From contig CAIPSZ010000001.1 in assembly GCA_903867845.1 (NCBI GenBank), positions 1 through 14,126 on the forward strand: DNA of 14,126 nucleotides, written 5' to 3'. Shown in pieces: positions 1 to 7,729 of the stretch (the stretch's first letter is position 1; every line of letters starts with the position of its first letter). The notes beneath the pieces were generated by a model that did no database searches, had not been told where the DNA came from, and was given only the letters and a program-made list of their open reading frames with translations. The DNA is from Candidatus Kerfeldbacteria bacterium. GTDB taxonomy: Bacteria > Patescibacteriota > Patescibacteriia > PEXW01. Made by a program: the position numbers and the translations under genes.

Positions 1-970
1 AGGCCGTTACGTTCTTTGCTCCATTGAGCCACGTTACTGACGGCACGCCGTCTGTTGAAACGAAATCGATGTTCAGTGAATAGGCACGAACAGAACCATC
101 GGGCGCCCGGAAGTAGAAACCGTTCTGCGTGAGTAGTGGGAAACTGAGATCCATTGGCGAAAGCGCACCAGTAGTGTCCACAGTGGAGTCAAATTTTGTC
201 ACGTACACCTGTCCGTACGTTGGATCAATGAAAATTTTCTGGAGGTACGTATCGTCGAAGAACTCGTTCGGGAGGTACTGCACCGTTGTAAATGTCTCCC
301 GAGATTTTGGACCAGTGAATGTAGCGGGGTATTTCAGAGAGGCAATAGTGTAATTGCTGTCTACTGTTAAGTTCGTCCGGCTCACGCCATCGTCTTTACT
401 TAGTGCAGGAGAGTAACTCGCGAGGAGAATAAGTTTGCCATTTAGGCGAACGACGTGGTAAAAATCTGGACTGCTGAATGGACCCTCTTGGTACGCGCTG
501 GCAATGACAAGCTGCCCGCCTTTGTACTTTCCTGAAAGAAACGTTCCAACGCTGTAGTATTTCGCCGCAGTCGTACTGTCTCCAGAGCTCCCGTTCCCAC
601 CTCCAGTTTCGCGGTTGAACCCATCCTGCTGTGTGGTGAAGAAGTGGAAACTGGCTATTTCCTTCGGTCCGTCCCACTGGATGGTTTTACTGACGTCCAA
701 ACTCGACGCTTGCACGATGTGCGCGGCGACTGGAGTAGTGTTTGTATTTGTTACCGTCGCGTTGGTGTTCTCGTTTCCATTCTGGTTCGCGAGTGCGACG
801 TTCTCATTTCCATTCGTGATGCTCACATTCGTCTGATCGGTGACGCCGGTATTTACCGGAGCGATTGCGGGCTTCACCTGCATGGCTTTGTACAAACCAA
901 AACCACCCGCGCCGACGACGATGACGCAAATACCGACGATGATAGCCTGGTGCATGCGTGGAGTAGTCAT
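1..970 (-). CDS. Membrane-anchored hypothetical protein with Asn-rich linker (C-terminus off the window)
   Basis: I read this frame by reverse translation from the ATG at 970; it stays open for 323 codons to the window edge, so the C-terminus is missing. Residues 7-26 form one hydrophobic segment (QAIIVGICVIVVGAGG...), probably an uncleaved N-terminal anchor, because no lipobox cysteine follows. Residues 40-80 are a low-complexity linker rich in Asn, Thr and Glu (NGNENVALANQNGNENTN). A folded domain with many Tyr, Phe and Gly residues follows from about residue 95. I do not recognise its family. The start overlaps the stop of the Memo-CapA gene by four bases (ATGA), and no Shine-Dalgarno sequence precedes it, so translation is probably coupled. 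The likely topology is a short cytoplasmic tail, one membrane pass, and an external domain held off the membrane by the linker. The reading frame is secure; the function is unknown. Confidence 0.85.
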   Translation of the reverse strand, partial: MTTPRMHQAIIVGICVIVVGAGGFGLYKAMQVKPAIAPVNTGVTDQTNVSITNGNENVALANQNGNENTNATVTNTNTTPVAAHIVQASSLDVSKTIQWDGPKEIASFHFFTTQQDGFNRETGGGNGSSGDSTTAAKYYSVGTFLSGKYKGGQLVIASAYQEGPFSSPDFYHVVRLNGKLILLASYSPALSKDDGVSRTNLTVDSNYTIASLKYPATFTGPKSRETFTTVQYLPNEFFDDTYLQKIFIDPTYGQVYVTKFDSTVDTTGALSPMDLSFPLLTQNGFYFRAPDGSVRAYSLNIDFVSTDGVPSVTWLNGAKNVTA

Positions 971-2568
971 AGGCCGACGTGCGTTACGTTTTGAATACTA
1001 TGCGATTTTAGTAGTATATCACGATCGCGCTGGCCCAATGCCTGGGGTGTATCGTCAATTCCGCTAAAAGCAAAAGCGGAGATATCCATTCGCTTCGCGG
1101 TTATGGAAATACCCAAGGCAATGCTCTGGCGTACCTTTGCTGATGCGTCTAGGAGCGTACCCAGTGCGTAGAATATTGGCCGGTCGTGGTACACCGCTTC
1201 GGGCTGGATGGAATCACCGGCACCAATGACGATGTCTGCGCCGGCATCAACAATTTTCCGAGCAATAACCTGACGCTCACGCGCACCGGTGACACTCCCC
1301 CACTCCACACCAACAACGGTAGCGCGTGCATTCTTGTGTTCACTCGCAATTGCTGAAAGCGCATCCTGCAGGTTGCTACTGGCAGTGAAGGTGATGAGGC
1401 TGATGTTTATGCCCTGTACGGTGACGGTTCGGCTGTGCACAACACCGTCATCCGTGATGGTGTCCGTGATACCGTAGGCATCCCGCGTTGCACTATCTGC
1501 CGTGGTGATCCCAGGGGTGGGAGCAAGCATGTACACCGCACCGCTGAGCATGCGCTGCAGGTTGAGCGTATCGTACACGGGCTGGTCGTGCTTGAAGAAT
1601 AGCCGTGTCGTTGGGGTGAAGGCAATGCTGCCAACTGCTTCAAGCGTGACAATCGGTTGCGGCGTTGTAGTCCCTGCGGTGAAGTACCCAGTGATGTAGC
1701 TGGTGCCACTCGTCACGTTGAGATTGCTGGTGTAGCGCGCCGAGTTCGTCCCGTCGAGCTGGGTGAAGTGTGCTGCGCCCCGATCCTGCAACAGCTGGAG
1801 GTAGAGTCGCAGCCCTTGGCGCGAGTCAATGTCTAGCCGCCGCGTGGCATCAAGGTCAAACCCTTCCACCGTGGCTTGGGCGAGTACGTCGTGGAATGTG
1901 GCGACGTCATCCGGCAGGTAGTGGGAGAAATCGAATGAGCCAATGATTAGCGCGTCGGCTGGGAGCACGTCATGCAGTGTTTTGACGAGCGCGGTAAACT
2001 CATCTTCGCGTGCGTTTGCCCGCACGATGATGGGGATGATTTGCGCGTTGGGCATTTCCCGTTTGAGAAAACTCACTTCACCAGATACGCCATGCTCCTG
2101 GGTGAAAGGCCGGTCGTCAATAGTAAGAACGCCACGATCGGTAAGCTGCTGGATACGCGCACGGTCAGGCACGAGCGTGCCGTACGGCGTGGTCCACTCC
2201 CCCAGCGCCGTGGTGAGGTGGCCATCTCCACGGTAGAAGTGGTTCGGGCTAATGAGCACGACGGTTCGCGGTGCGGTGGTCTGCACCACGGTGAACGCCC
2301 GCGCGATGAGGTCGGCAACGAGCAGGTGGTGGCTGACGAGGATGCCTGCAACTTGCTCTTCAGGGACAGCAGATACAGGTTTCGCTCGGGCAAACGCGCT
2401 ATCGTAAAATGATGCCTGCATGCTGATGGCTGGATGCGGTTCGTACGACACGCGTTCGTTTTCCGGCTGCGTGCTCTTGGAAAACCACACCCCCCACACC
2501 GTAAGGAGTACGACAATTACAATTAGACCGATGCTCCACTTCCAGCGTCGGTGCAGCATGCGCGCCAC
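967..2568 (-). CDS. Membrane-anchored Memo (AmmeMemoRadiSam B)-CapA-like fusion protein
   Basis: This 533-residue protein has an N-terminal membrane anchor at residues 12-29 and then a Memo-family domain at about 43-297. Memo landmarks are His80, SPNH (His110), WTTPYG (125-130), EHG (158-160), FDFSHY (212-217) and GTSYITGYF (288-296). A CapA/PGA_cap-like domain follows at about 305-500, recognised by VEWG (421-424), DAGADIVIG (441-449) and IFYALG (465-470). Memo is related to extradiol dioxygenases; the bacterial family has no settled reaction. CapA-like domains belong to the calcineurin-like phosphoesterase fold. The Cys ligand of Memo appears to be Asp248, and the CapA part lacks the usual Asp, His and Asn residues (Ser314, Glu422, Ala450-Gly451, Thr471), so that domain is probably not catalytic. 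The start is GTG, six bases after the clp stop, with AAGG four bases upstream; an ATG three codons in (2559) is possible. No AMMECR1 or radical-SAM partner is in the window. The Memo call is firm and the CapA call good; the function is unknown. Confidence 0.82.
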   Translation of the reverse strand: MARMLHRRWKWSIGLIVIVVLLTVWGVWFSKSTQPENERVSYEPHPAISMQASFYDSAFARAKPVSAVPEEQVAGILVSHHLLVADLIARAFTVVQTTAPRTVVLISPNHFYRGDGHLTTALGEWTTPYGTLVPDRARIQQLTDRGVLTIDDRPFTQEHGVSGEVSFLKREMPNAQIIPIIVRANAREDEFTALVKTLHDVLPADALIIGSFDFSHYLPDDVATFHDVLAQATVEGFDLDATRRLDIDSRQGLRLYLQLLQDRGAAHFTQLDGTNSARYTSNLNVTSGTSYITGYFTAGTTTPQPIVTLEAVGSIAFTPTTRLFFKHDQPVYDTLNLQRMLSGAVYMLAPTPGITTADSATRDAYGITDTITDDGVVHSRTVTVQGINISLITFTASSNLQDALSAIASEHKNARATVVGVEWGSVTGARERQVIARKIVDAGADIVIGAGDSIQPEAVYHDRPIFYALGTLLDASAKVRQSIALGISITAKRMDISAFAFSGIDDTPQALGQRDRDILLKSHSIQNVTHVGL

Positions 2569-2574
2569 AGGACC

Positions 2575-5304
2575 TTACACTTCTTTGGCTTTTTCCACGC
2601 GCACCACTCCACCTGGTTCCAGCACCGCAATGTCGCGTCGCGCCAGCTGGCCCGTGAGTAAGGCGTTCGCCAGGGCGTTGTCCACATGCTCTTGCAGGGC
2701 ACGGCGCAGGGGGCGAGCACCGAACTGCGGGTCAAAGCCTTTCTGCGCCAGCTCCATCACCGCGGCGTCAGAAACGCGCAGGTGCACGCCCTTCTCTTTA
2801 AGGATCCCGCCCAACTGCCCGAGCATGAGCTTGGTAATGGCAATCACCTGCTCGAAGTCGAGTGGCTTGAAAACGATGATGCCGTCAAAACGGTTGAGGA
2901 ATTCAGGCCGGAAGTACTTTGCCAGTTCCTGGCTCACCAAGCGTTGCTTGATGTTCTCCAGCGTTTCGTTGGCGAGGATGCCCGCTTGTATTGTGGATGT
3001 GCCGGCGTTTGACGTGGCAATGAGAATGACGTTCGTGAAGTCAATTGTCCGGCCCGTGCTGTCCGTGAGGCGTCCGTCATCCATGACCTGCAGGAACACG
3101 TTGAGAATGTCTGGGTGCGCTTTTTCCAATTCATCCAGCAAGAGCAAGGTGAACGGGTTCTTCCGAACGGCTTCGGTAAGGAAGCCGCCATCGCCACCCG
3201 GCGTACCAATGAGCCGGCCGAGGCTGCTCTGCACCTGGTACTCGGACATATCCAAGCGGATCATGCTCTTCTCGTTGCCGAAGTACACCTCGGCAACCGC
3301 TTTGGCTAGTTCCGTCTTCCCCACACCAGTCGGCCCCAGGAAGAGGAAGTTCGCAATTGGCCGCTTTGCATCCCGCAGCTCGGCGCGGGCACGGCGGAGG
3401 GCTGACGATACCGCTTTCACTGCTTCATCCTGACCGACGACGCGCTCGTGAATTTTGTCCTCAAGATGGAGGAGCTTTTCGGTTTCCGCTTCCGTCACCT
3501 GTGTCACCGGTATACTCGTTCGCTCGGATACGATTGCGCCCACATCTTCGCCGGTCACCAAACCGCCCTTACCGCGAGTCTTGCGAACGTACACTGCAGC
3601 TTCTTCGGTGAGACTCACCGCTTTTTCGGGTAGGTAGCGATCGTGAATGTAGCGTTGCGAGAGCGTGACCGCTTTCTCAATGGCGTCGTAGCTGAACAGC
3701 ACGCCTTCCTTGTACTCCACTGGCCCAACTTTGCCCTCAACAATTTGAATGGCGCCATTGGTATCCACCTCATTCACGGGCACGCGTTGCAGCACGGACT
3801 GCAAGCTAGATTGCTCGACGTACCGATGCTCGTCCGCAGGATTGGTGGTGGCAATGCACAGGAAGTTCTGATGCCCCAAAGATTGTGCTAGCATCTCGGC
3901 CAGGTCGAGCTTACTGCCGCCTTCCGTTGTTAGGCCCATGAGGTTCTGGATGTTGTCGATGAAGAGGACAATGTTCCCCGAGCGCGCTACCTCATTCAGG
4001 ATAATGGTGAAGCGCTGCTCCAGCTCACCTTGCCGGCCGGCGTTCCCAGCGAGCGAAGCCACGGACAAACTCACTAACCGCTTGTCCTGCAATACGGTTG
4101 GCACGTCATCTGCCACCATGCGGTACGCTAGGCCGTCGACAATGGAGGACTTCCCTACTCCTGGCAGACCGACGAGCAACGGGTTTGCGCGACCGCTCTC
4201 GAAGACGCGGAAGAGTTCCTCAAACTGCTGGTCACGGCCAATGCAGTGATTGAGCGAGCCGGTGCGCGCCAGTTGCGTCAGGTCGTGGCTGAACTGATCG
4301 AGCATGGGCGTGGCAATGGCAGTGAACGCTCGGTTCATCCCGCCCTTGCTGCGGAAGCGTGCCTGCCGGCGCCACTTCTGGTAGCTGCGCGTCCGGCCCT
4401 GGCTCATGCTAATCCAGGCGACGACGTTGCGGAGCTTCGTATCATCCACGGCGAGGTCGGCCAGGATCTCTGCAACGACCGCATCACTGCCGACCGCGAC
4501 AATGAGTTCGGGAATGTCGACGACGGGCTTGCTCACCAGCAGGGCTTCTAGGTACGCGCGAAGTAAGGTGCTGGTGCAGGCTACGCCCACGCGCGGTGGG
4601 TGATCGGCAGTTTCCAATCGCGCCAGCGCACGCGTCACGCGGTCGCTCAAGCTCTTGCTGCTCACGCCCAAGCGTCCGAATACCACCTGCGTGTCGTGCA
4701 GGGCGAAGAGCGCAGCGAAGAGGTGGAGGGGCTCAACCTCTTTATGGTGAAAGCGTTCGGCAAACATCCACGCACCTTCAATAGCACGTTCGGTAACATC
4801 CAGGAATGCTCTCGAGACATTTTCAAAGCGCGCCTGCTGGTGCAGCACGTCGGGCCAGGAGAGGTCAGGCGCTGGTACGGCGAGCAGGTCCGAATCCCGC
4901 GGGACGACGAGCGTGCGATTCTGCCGCGCCTTGATGAAGCGTGAGATGATGATGAGGTCGGCGACAAAGGAAATGGCGATGCCGAGGTGTGCGAGTGAAC
5001 GCTGGCCCAGGAATCCGAGAACGGACGACGTATCGACTGTTGGCGCATCCACCGAGAGCCGCCACACGAGCACGCCGAGCCCCCCAAGTCCAATGGTGAG
5101 GAGCAGTGCATTGAGCGCGAGGTGCATCCCCCGCTGCAGTCGCTCCTCAGCAATGTGCCAGCGATCGACGTGCTTGTCCCACACGAAGAACCGGCCCATC
5201 ACCCACAGGGCAGCGCGCCGGTTCTGGCAACCTGGGCACGGCTCCACACCCGTGGTGCAGGTTGGGCAGGTAATGATGCGGTAGGATTGGGATGCTTGCG
5301 TCAT
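2575..5304 (-). CDS. Membrane-anchored Clp-type double AAA+ ATPase (ClpC/ClpA-like) with N-terminal zinc ribbon
   Basis: This 909-residue protein has a two-ring Clp architecture with an unusual front end. A CPTC...CPGC zinc-ribbon-like motif uses Cys13, Cys16, Cys23 and Cys26. Two hydrophobic segments (61-81 and 104-124) form a membrane hairpin, and a Clp N-domain-like region follows at about 155-295. D1 has Walker A GLPGVGKSS (379-387), but its Walker B reads VLFIDNIQNL, with Asn451 where the catalytic Glu normally sits. D2 has Walker A GPTGVGKT (657-664), Walker B LLLLDELEKAHP with Asp724-Glu725, sensor Asn766, arginine-finger candidate Arg805 and sensor-2 GARPLRR (862-868). The D1 pore loop has no Tyr, and the D2 loop is shortened so that GYVGY is missing. 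There is no ClpB/ClpC-type coiled-coil middle domain and no clear IGF/VGF ClpP-docking loop. The ATG overlaps the upstream membrane-protein stop (ATGA). D2 is probably an active ATPase. Degradative unfoldase activity is doubtful, and a membrane remodelling or scaffolding role is inferred. Confidence 0.93.
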   Translation of the reverse strand: MTQASQSYRIITCPTCTTGVEPCPGCQNRRAALWVMGRFFVWDKHVDRWHIAEERLQRGMHLALNALLLTIGLGGLGVLVWRLSVDAPTVDTSSVLGFLGQRSLAHLGIAISFVADLIIISRFIKARQNRTLVVPRDSDLLAVPAPDLSWPDVLHQQARFENVSRAFLDVTERAIEGAWMFAERFHHKEVEPLHLFAALFALHDTQVVFGRLGVSSKSLSDRVTRALARLETADHPPRVGVACTSTLLRAYLEALLVSKPVVDIPELIVAVGSDAVVAEILADLAVDDTKLRNVVAWISMSQGRTRSYQKWRRQARFRSKGGMNRAFTAIATPMLDQFSHDLTQLARTGSLNHCIGRDQQFEELFRVFESGRANPLLVGLPGVGKSSIVDGLAYRMVADDVPTVLQDKRLVSLSVASLAGNAGRQGELEQRFTIILNEVARSGNIVLFIDNIQNLMGLTTEGGSKLDLAEMLAQSLGHQNFLCIATTNPADEHRYVEQSSLQSVLQRVPVNEVDTNGAIQIVEGKVGPVEYKEGVLFSYDAIEKAVTLSQRYIHDRYLPEKAVSLTEEAAVYVRKTRGKGGLVTGEDVGAIVSERTSIPVTQVTEAETEKLLHLEDKIHERVVGQDEAVKAVSSALRRARAELRDAKRPIANFLFLGPTGVGKTELAKAVAEVYFGNEKSMIRLDMSEYQVQSSLGRLIGTPGGDGGFLTEAVRKNPFTLLLLDELEKAHPDILNVFLQVMDDGRLTDSTGRTIDFTNVILIATSNAGTSTIQAGILANETLENIKQRLVSQELAKYFRPEFLNRFDGIIVFKPLDFEQVIAITKLMLGQLGGILKEKGVHLRVSDAAVMELAQKGFDPQFGARPLRRALQEHVDNALANALLTGQLARRDIAVLEPGGVVRVEKAKEV

Positions 5305-5696
5305 GCGACGACTGGCCAGGGGAGGTTGAAAATCTCGTGCAGCAGGAAGTACACCACGGCAATGGGGAGGACAAGGTACAGGATGAAGAGCGCCAGGTAG
5401 GCAACCACGGCAACGACCAGGACGACGGTGAGCGCGAGTGCTACGACGGCGCGGACAGCAAAGCTAATGGCGCGGCCGCTGCGGGAGTAGTCGCCGTACA
5501 TGGGCACGAAGATGTTCTGGAACCACACCTTCGGGCTCCAGCGACTACGGTTGGTGAACTCCGCAATGCGCGTCAGGGTGAAACGCCCAACGCGAATGAA
5601 CCCCTTGCCGTACCACCACGCCGGGAAGAAGAGTACGTCCACGACGAACTCCCGGAAGATGAACCGCGTGGCATTCGTAGCAAGTGATTCGGCCAT
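5301..5696 (-). CDS. Small membrane protein, first gene of the clp unit
   Basis: This 131-residue protein begins with a basic amphipathic region containing an aromatic stretch (VVDVLFFPAWWYG, 18-30). It then has a polar segment with the motif NIFVPMYGDY (61-70) and a long hydrophobic hairpin at about 76-120, so at least two membrane passes are expected. From memory, similar short proteins with an 'NxFVPMYGxY' signature sit beside Clp-like ATPases in other CPR genomes; I know of no assigned function. The ATG at 5696 is chosen over the upstream TTG (5738) and ATG (5723) because an extended -10 box at 5714-5722 would place the transcript start downstream of both. No Shine-Dalgarno sequence is visible. 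The stop overlaps the clp ATG by four bases, so the two proteins are probably made in coupled amounts and may form a membrane complex (inference). Confidence 0.82.
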   Translation of the reverse strand: MAESLATNATRFIFREFVVDVLFFPAWWYGKGFIRVGRFTLTRIAEFTNRSRWSPKVWFQNIFVPMYGDYSRSGRAISFAVRAVVALALTVVLVVAVVAYLALFILYLVLPIAVVYFLLHEIFNLPWPVVA

Positions 5697-5713
5697 AGTT
5701 TTGCTGTACGTCA

Positions 5714-5722
5714 AGTATAGCA
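5714..5722 (-). promoter_or_regulatory. Extended -10 promoter for the membrane protein-clp-memo unit
   Basis: The minus strand reads TGCTATACT, which fits an extended -10 element (TGnTATAAT with one mismatch). No good -35 hexamer lies 16-18 bases upstream, as is usual for extended -10 promoters. The predicted transcript start near 5707 gives a leader of only about 10 bases before the ATG at 5696. The site lies in the 77-base gap after the DUF2079 gene. Confidence 0.5.
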
Positions 5723-5773
5723 TTGCTAGATATGCCAAAACAGCTACACGTGCATGCGCCGGTGGTCCTCGTC

Positions 5774-7717
5774 CTACTGGGCGTTCGGACGCTGCAGGAG
5801 CGTCAGGACTGGGCCCTGGTACAGCGCGCGGTAGTGTTCGTTCTCCAAGGTGCTCACCTGCGCCGCGGCTTGGCTATCACGCGTGTCCAGCAGCCAGTAA
5901 TCGTACGTATCAATGGGGTTGAGCGTGAGGAGGTTGTCTTTGGGGAAGTCCGGCGTGGGGAAGAACGCGGCGTGGTCCCGAGCGCTGAGATGTGAGAGGA
6001 AATTACCAGATGCAACGAGCGAAGCATCCGCCGGAATGAGCGCGCTCACCTTAGCAAAGTCGGCACGTGCTGGCTGTTCTTTCCGATATGCATTAACCAA
6101 ACCGCCAATACCCGCCGGCGAGAGGAAGGGCAGCTCGTTCCAGCCGAGCGCCGCCGGGAATGCAACCAGCCAGACAATGACGCCGAACGTGACCCAGTAC
6201 GCGCCGCGGTGTGGCTTGCGCCGGTACATGGCGAACGCAAATAGGAGGAACGCGGTCACGCTAACCACGGGCACGCCCACGCCATACTGAAAAATTGGAT
6301 TGCGAAGTGGTGTTGGTCCGGCGGCAAGGCGCTCGGCGTAGTCGCCAAAGGTATTTGCCGGGAAGATGACGGCGCCGGCCACATCGAAGGTCATGAGGTG
6401 CTGCAGCATGTACTTGGATGCGTCCTCGTTCAAGTGGAGTGCGTTGATGAGCTCGCGCGGGTTTGCCGTGCGTGCGAAGTTCCGCACACCATCAATCGCC
6501 GGTTGGTAGAGTGACGTGTACTGCGGGTTCCGCGGGATGGGCAGGCTGGGCAGGATGACCGTGCCGTACGCCAGGGCGAGCACCGCCAGAATTGCCAGGA
6601 ACCACTTCACGCGTGGCCAGTACTCATGCAGCGGTTTCCACTTCCAGCACCACATGAGCGCGGTGACGAGGAAGACGAAGGCGAAGAGCCACTGGTCTTC
6701 CTTCGCTGCCACCCATCCTGCCAGTGCAATGACGCTGCCAACGACGTACCACCAGCGTGGCTGCACGGCGTAGCGCACGACCCACCAGAGCAGGAGCGAG
6801 AAGAAGAGTGGGAAAAGGTACTTCTCGTGAAATGGAAAGCCCATCGCCGCTTGCGTGAACGGGTGCAGGAAGAGTAGGATCGCGGCCACACTTGCCACCC
6901 AGTACGGTTTCGCAGGATTTGGTAGCTTGAGGAGTGCTTGGAATGCCCGCGCGGTGCGGTACAGGATAATGCTTGGCAATGTCACGAGCAGGATGGGCGT
7001 GAGGGGGAGAAGGGTTTGCCCGTGGAAGCCACGACCAATCCAGTAGAACGGTGCTAAAAAAATGAGGCTGAAGTGCTGGTGGTCAGCAAAGAGATTTCCG
7101 TACTCGCGGATGGATGATGCGGGTAGGTGAAACTGTGAGAGGTGGAAGAGCGCTTGGTCAAAAATCCCGAAATCGATCGCGGGTACGCGAAATACTGCCT
7201 GGCGCAGGAGCATGAGCCCGATGAGGAAGAGGCTAAAGACAGTAACGATGACCACGTGCGTGACCAGGTGATTGCTGTACGTGGCCCATACGTGGGATTG
7301 CTTCCACCGTTGCCATAGCGCTTGGGCGCTCGGCGTGACTGCCCGAGCAATAGCAAAGATGATTGCCGCGAGGATGACGTACGTGAGGTAGCCGTAGCCA
7401 TCACCGTGGCCAAAAAGCACGCGCCACCCCGGAATGTGCTCAAACATGCCTACCGGGTTGTGCTGGAGCGCTTGGATCATGCCGTACCCAGCCATGAGCC
7501 GCAGCAGCCACTGGTTCACGGTCGGCACTGATTCGACGTACACGATAGCCCCGAGAACAACAGCGAGGAGTGCATCCGGAATGGAAAAACGTACATCCTG
7601 ATTCCAGTGGATGGTGACGATAAACGTGCTGACGGTAACCAAAAGCGCTGGGCAGAGTCGTTTACCCAACGTCGTCAACCATCCTGCGTGCGGTACTCCC
7701 GGTTCCGTTCCAGCCAT
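5774..7717 (-). CDS. DUF2079 family polytopic membrane protein
   Basis: This 647-residue protein has around a dozen hydrophobic segments. The DUF2079 signature is clear: IDFGIFDQALF (181-191), NLFADHQHFSLIFLAPFY (208-225), FHEKYLFPLFFS (296-307) and AAKEDQWL (337-344). The C-terminal soluble part contains ALIPADASLVASGNFLSHLS (559-578), which is also typical. DUF2079 proteins resemble GT-C type membrane glycosyltransferases in topology, with acidic residues near the start of a large external loop (here Asp182 and Asp187), but no reaction is established for the family. About 150 residues with several extra membrane segments precede the family core, which usually lies near the N-terminus. The ATG at 7717 has GGAA five bases upstream. 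The gene begins 12 bases after the stop of the DUF11-repeat gene, so the two are probably co-transcribed. A role in surface glycosylation is plausible but inferred. Confidence 0.9.
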   Translation of the reverse strand: MAGTEPGVPHAGWLTTLGKRLCPALLVTVSTFIVTIHWNQDVRFSIPDALLAVVLGAIVYVESVPTVNQWLLRLMAGYGMIQALQHNPVGMFEHIPGWRVLFGHGDGYGYLTYVILAAIIFAIARAVTPSAQALWQRWKQSHVWATYSNHLVTHVVIVTVFSLFLIGLMLLRQAVFRVPAIDFGIFDQALFHLSQFHLPASSIREYGNLFADHQHFSLIFLAPFYWIGRGFHGQTLLPLTPILLVTLPSIILYRTARAFQALLKLPNPAKPYWVASVAAILLFLHPFTQAAMGFPFHEKYLFPLFFSLLLWWVVRYAVQPRWWYVVGSVIALAGWVAAKEDQWLFAFVFLVTALMWCWKWKPLHEYWPRVKWFLAILAVLALAYGTVILPSLPIPRNPQYTSLYQPAIDGVRNFARTANPRELINALHLNEDASKYMLQHLMTFDVAGAVIFPANTFGDYAERLAAGPTPLRNPIFQYGVGVPVVSVTAFLLFAFAMYRRKPHRGAYWVTFGVIVWLVAFPAALGWNELPFLSPAGIGGLVNAYRKEQPARADFAKVSALIPADASLVASGNFLSHLSARDHAAFFPTPDFPKDNLLTLNPIDTYDYWLLDTRDSQAAAQVSTLENEHYRALYQGPVLTLLQRPNAQ

Positions 7718-7729
7718 ACGTTTCCGAAA

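Noticed and set aside
2420..3433. Plus-strand reading frame of 337 codons opposite the Memo-CapA start and the clp D2 region
   Set aside because: It spans the antisense of two real genes and their junction, is rich in Arg and Ser as antisense frames usually are, and has no family match.
5697..5738. N-terminal extension of the small membrane protein to TTG at 5738 or ATG at 5723
   Set aside because: The extended -10 box (5714-5722) lies inside the extension, so these codons would be upstream of the transcript start.
5741..5760. CACGTG and GCATGC palindromes after the DUF2079 gene
   Set aside because: Six-base palindromes are common by chance; no longer stem or U-tract forms a terminator or operator.
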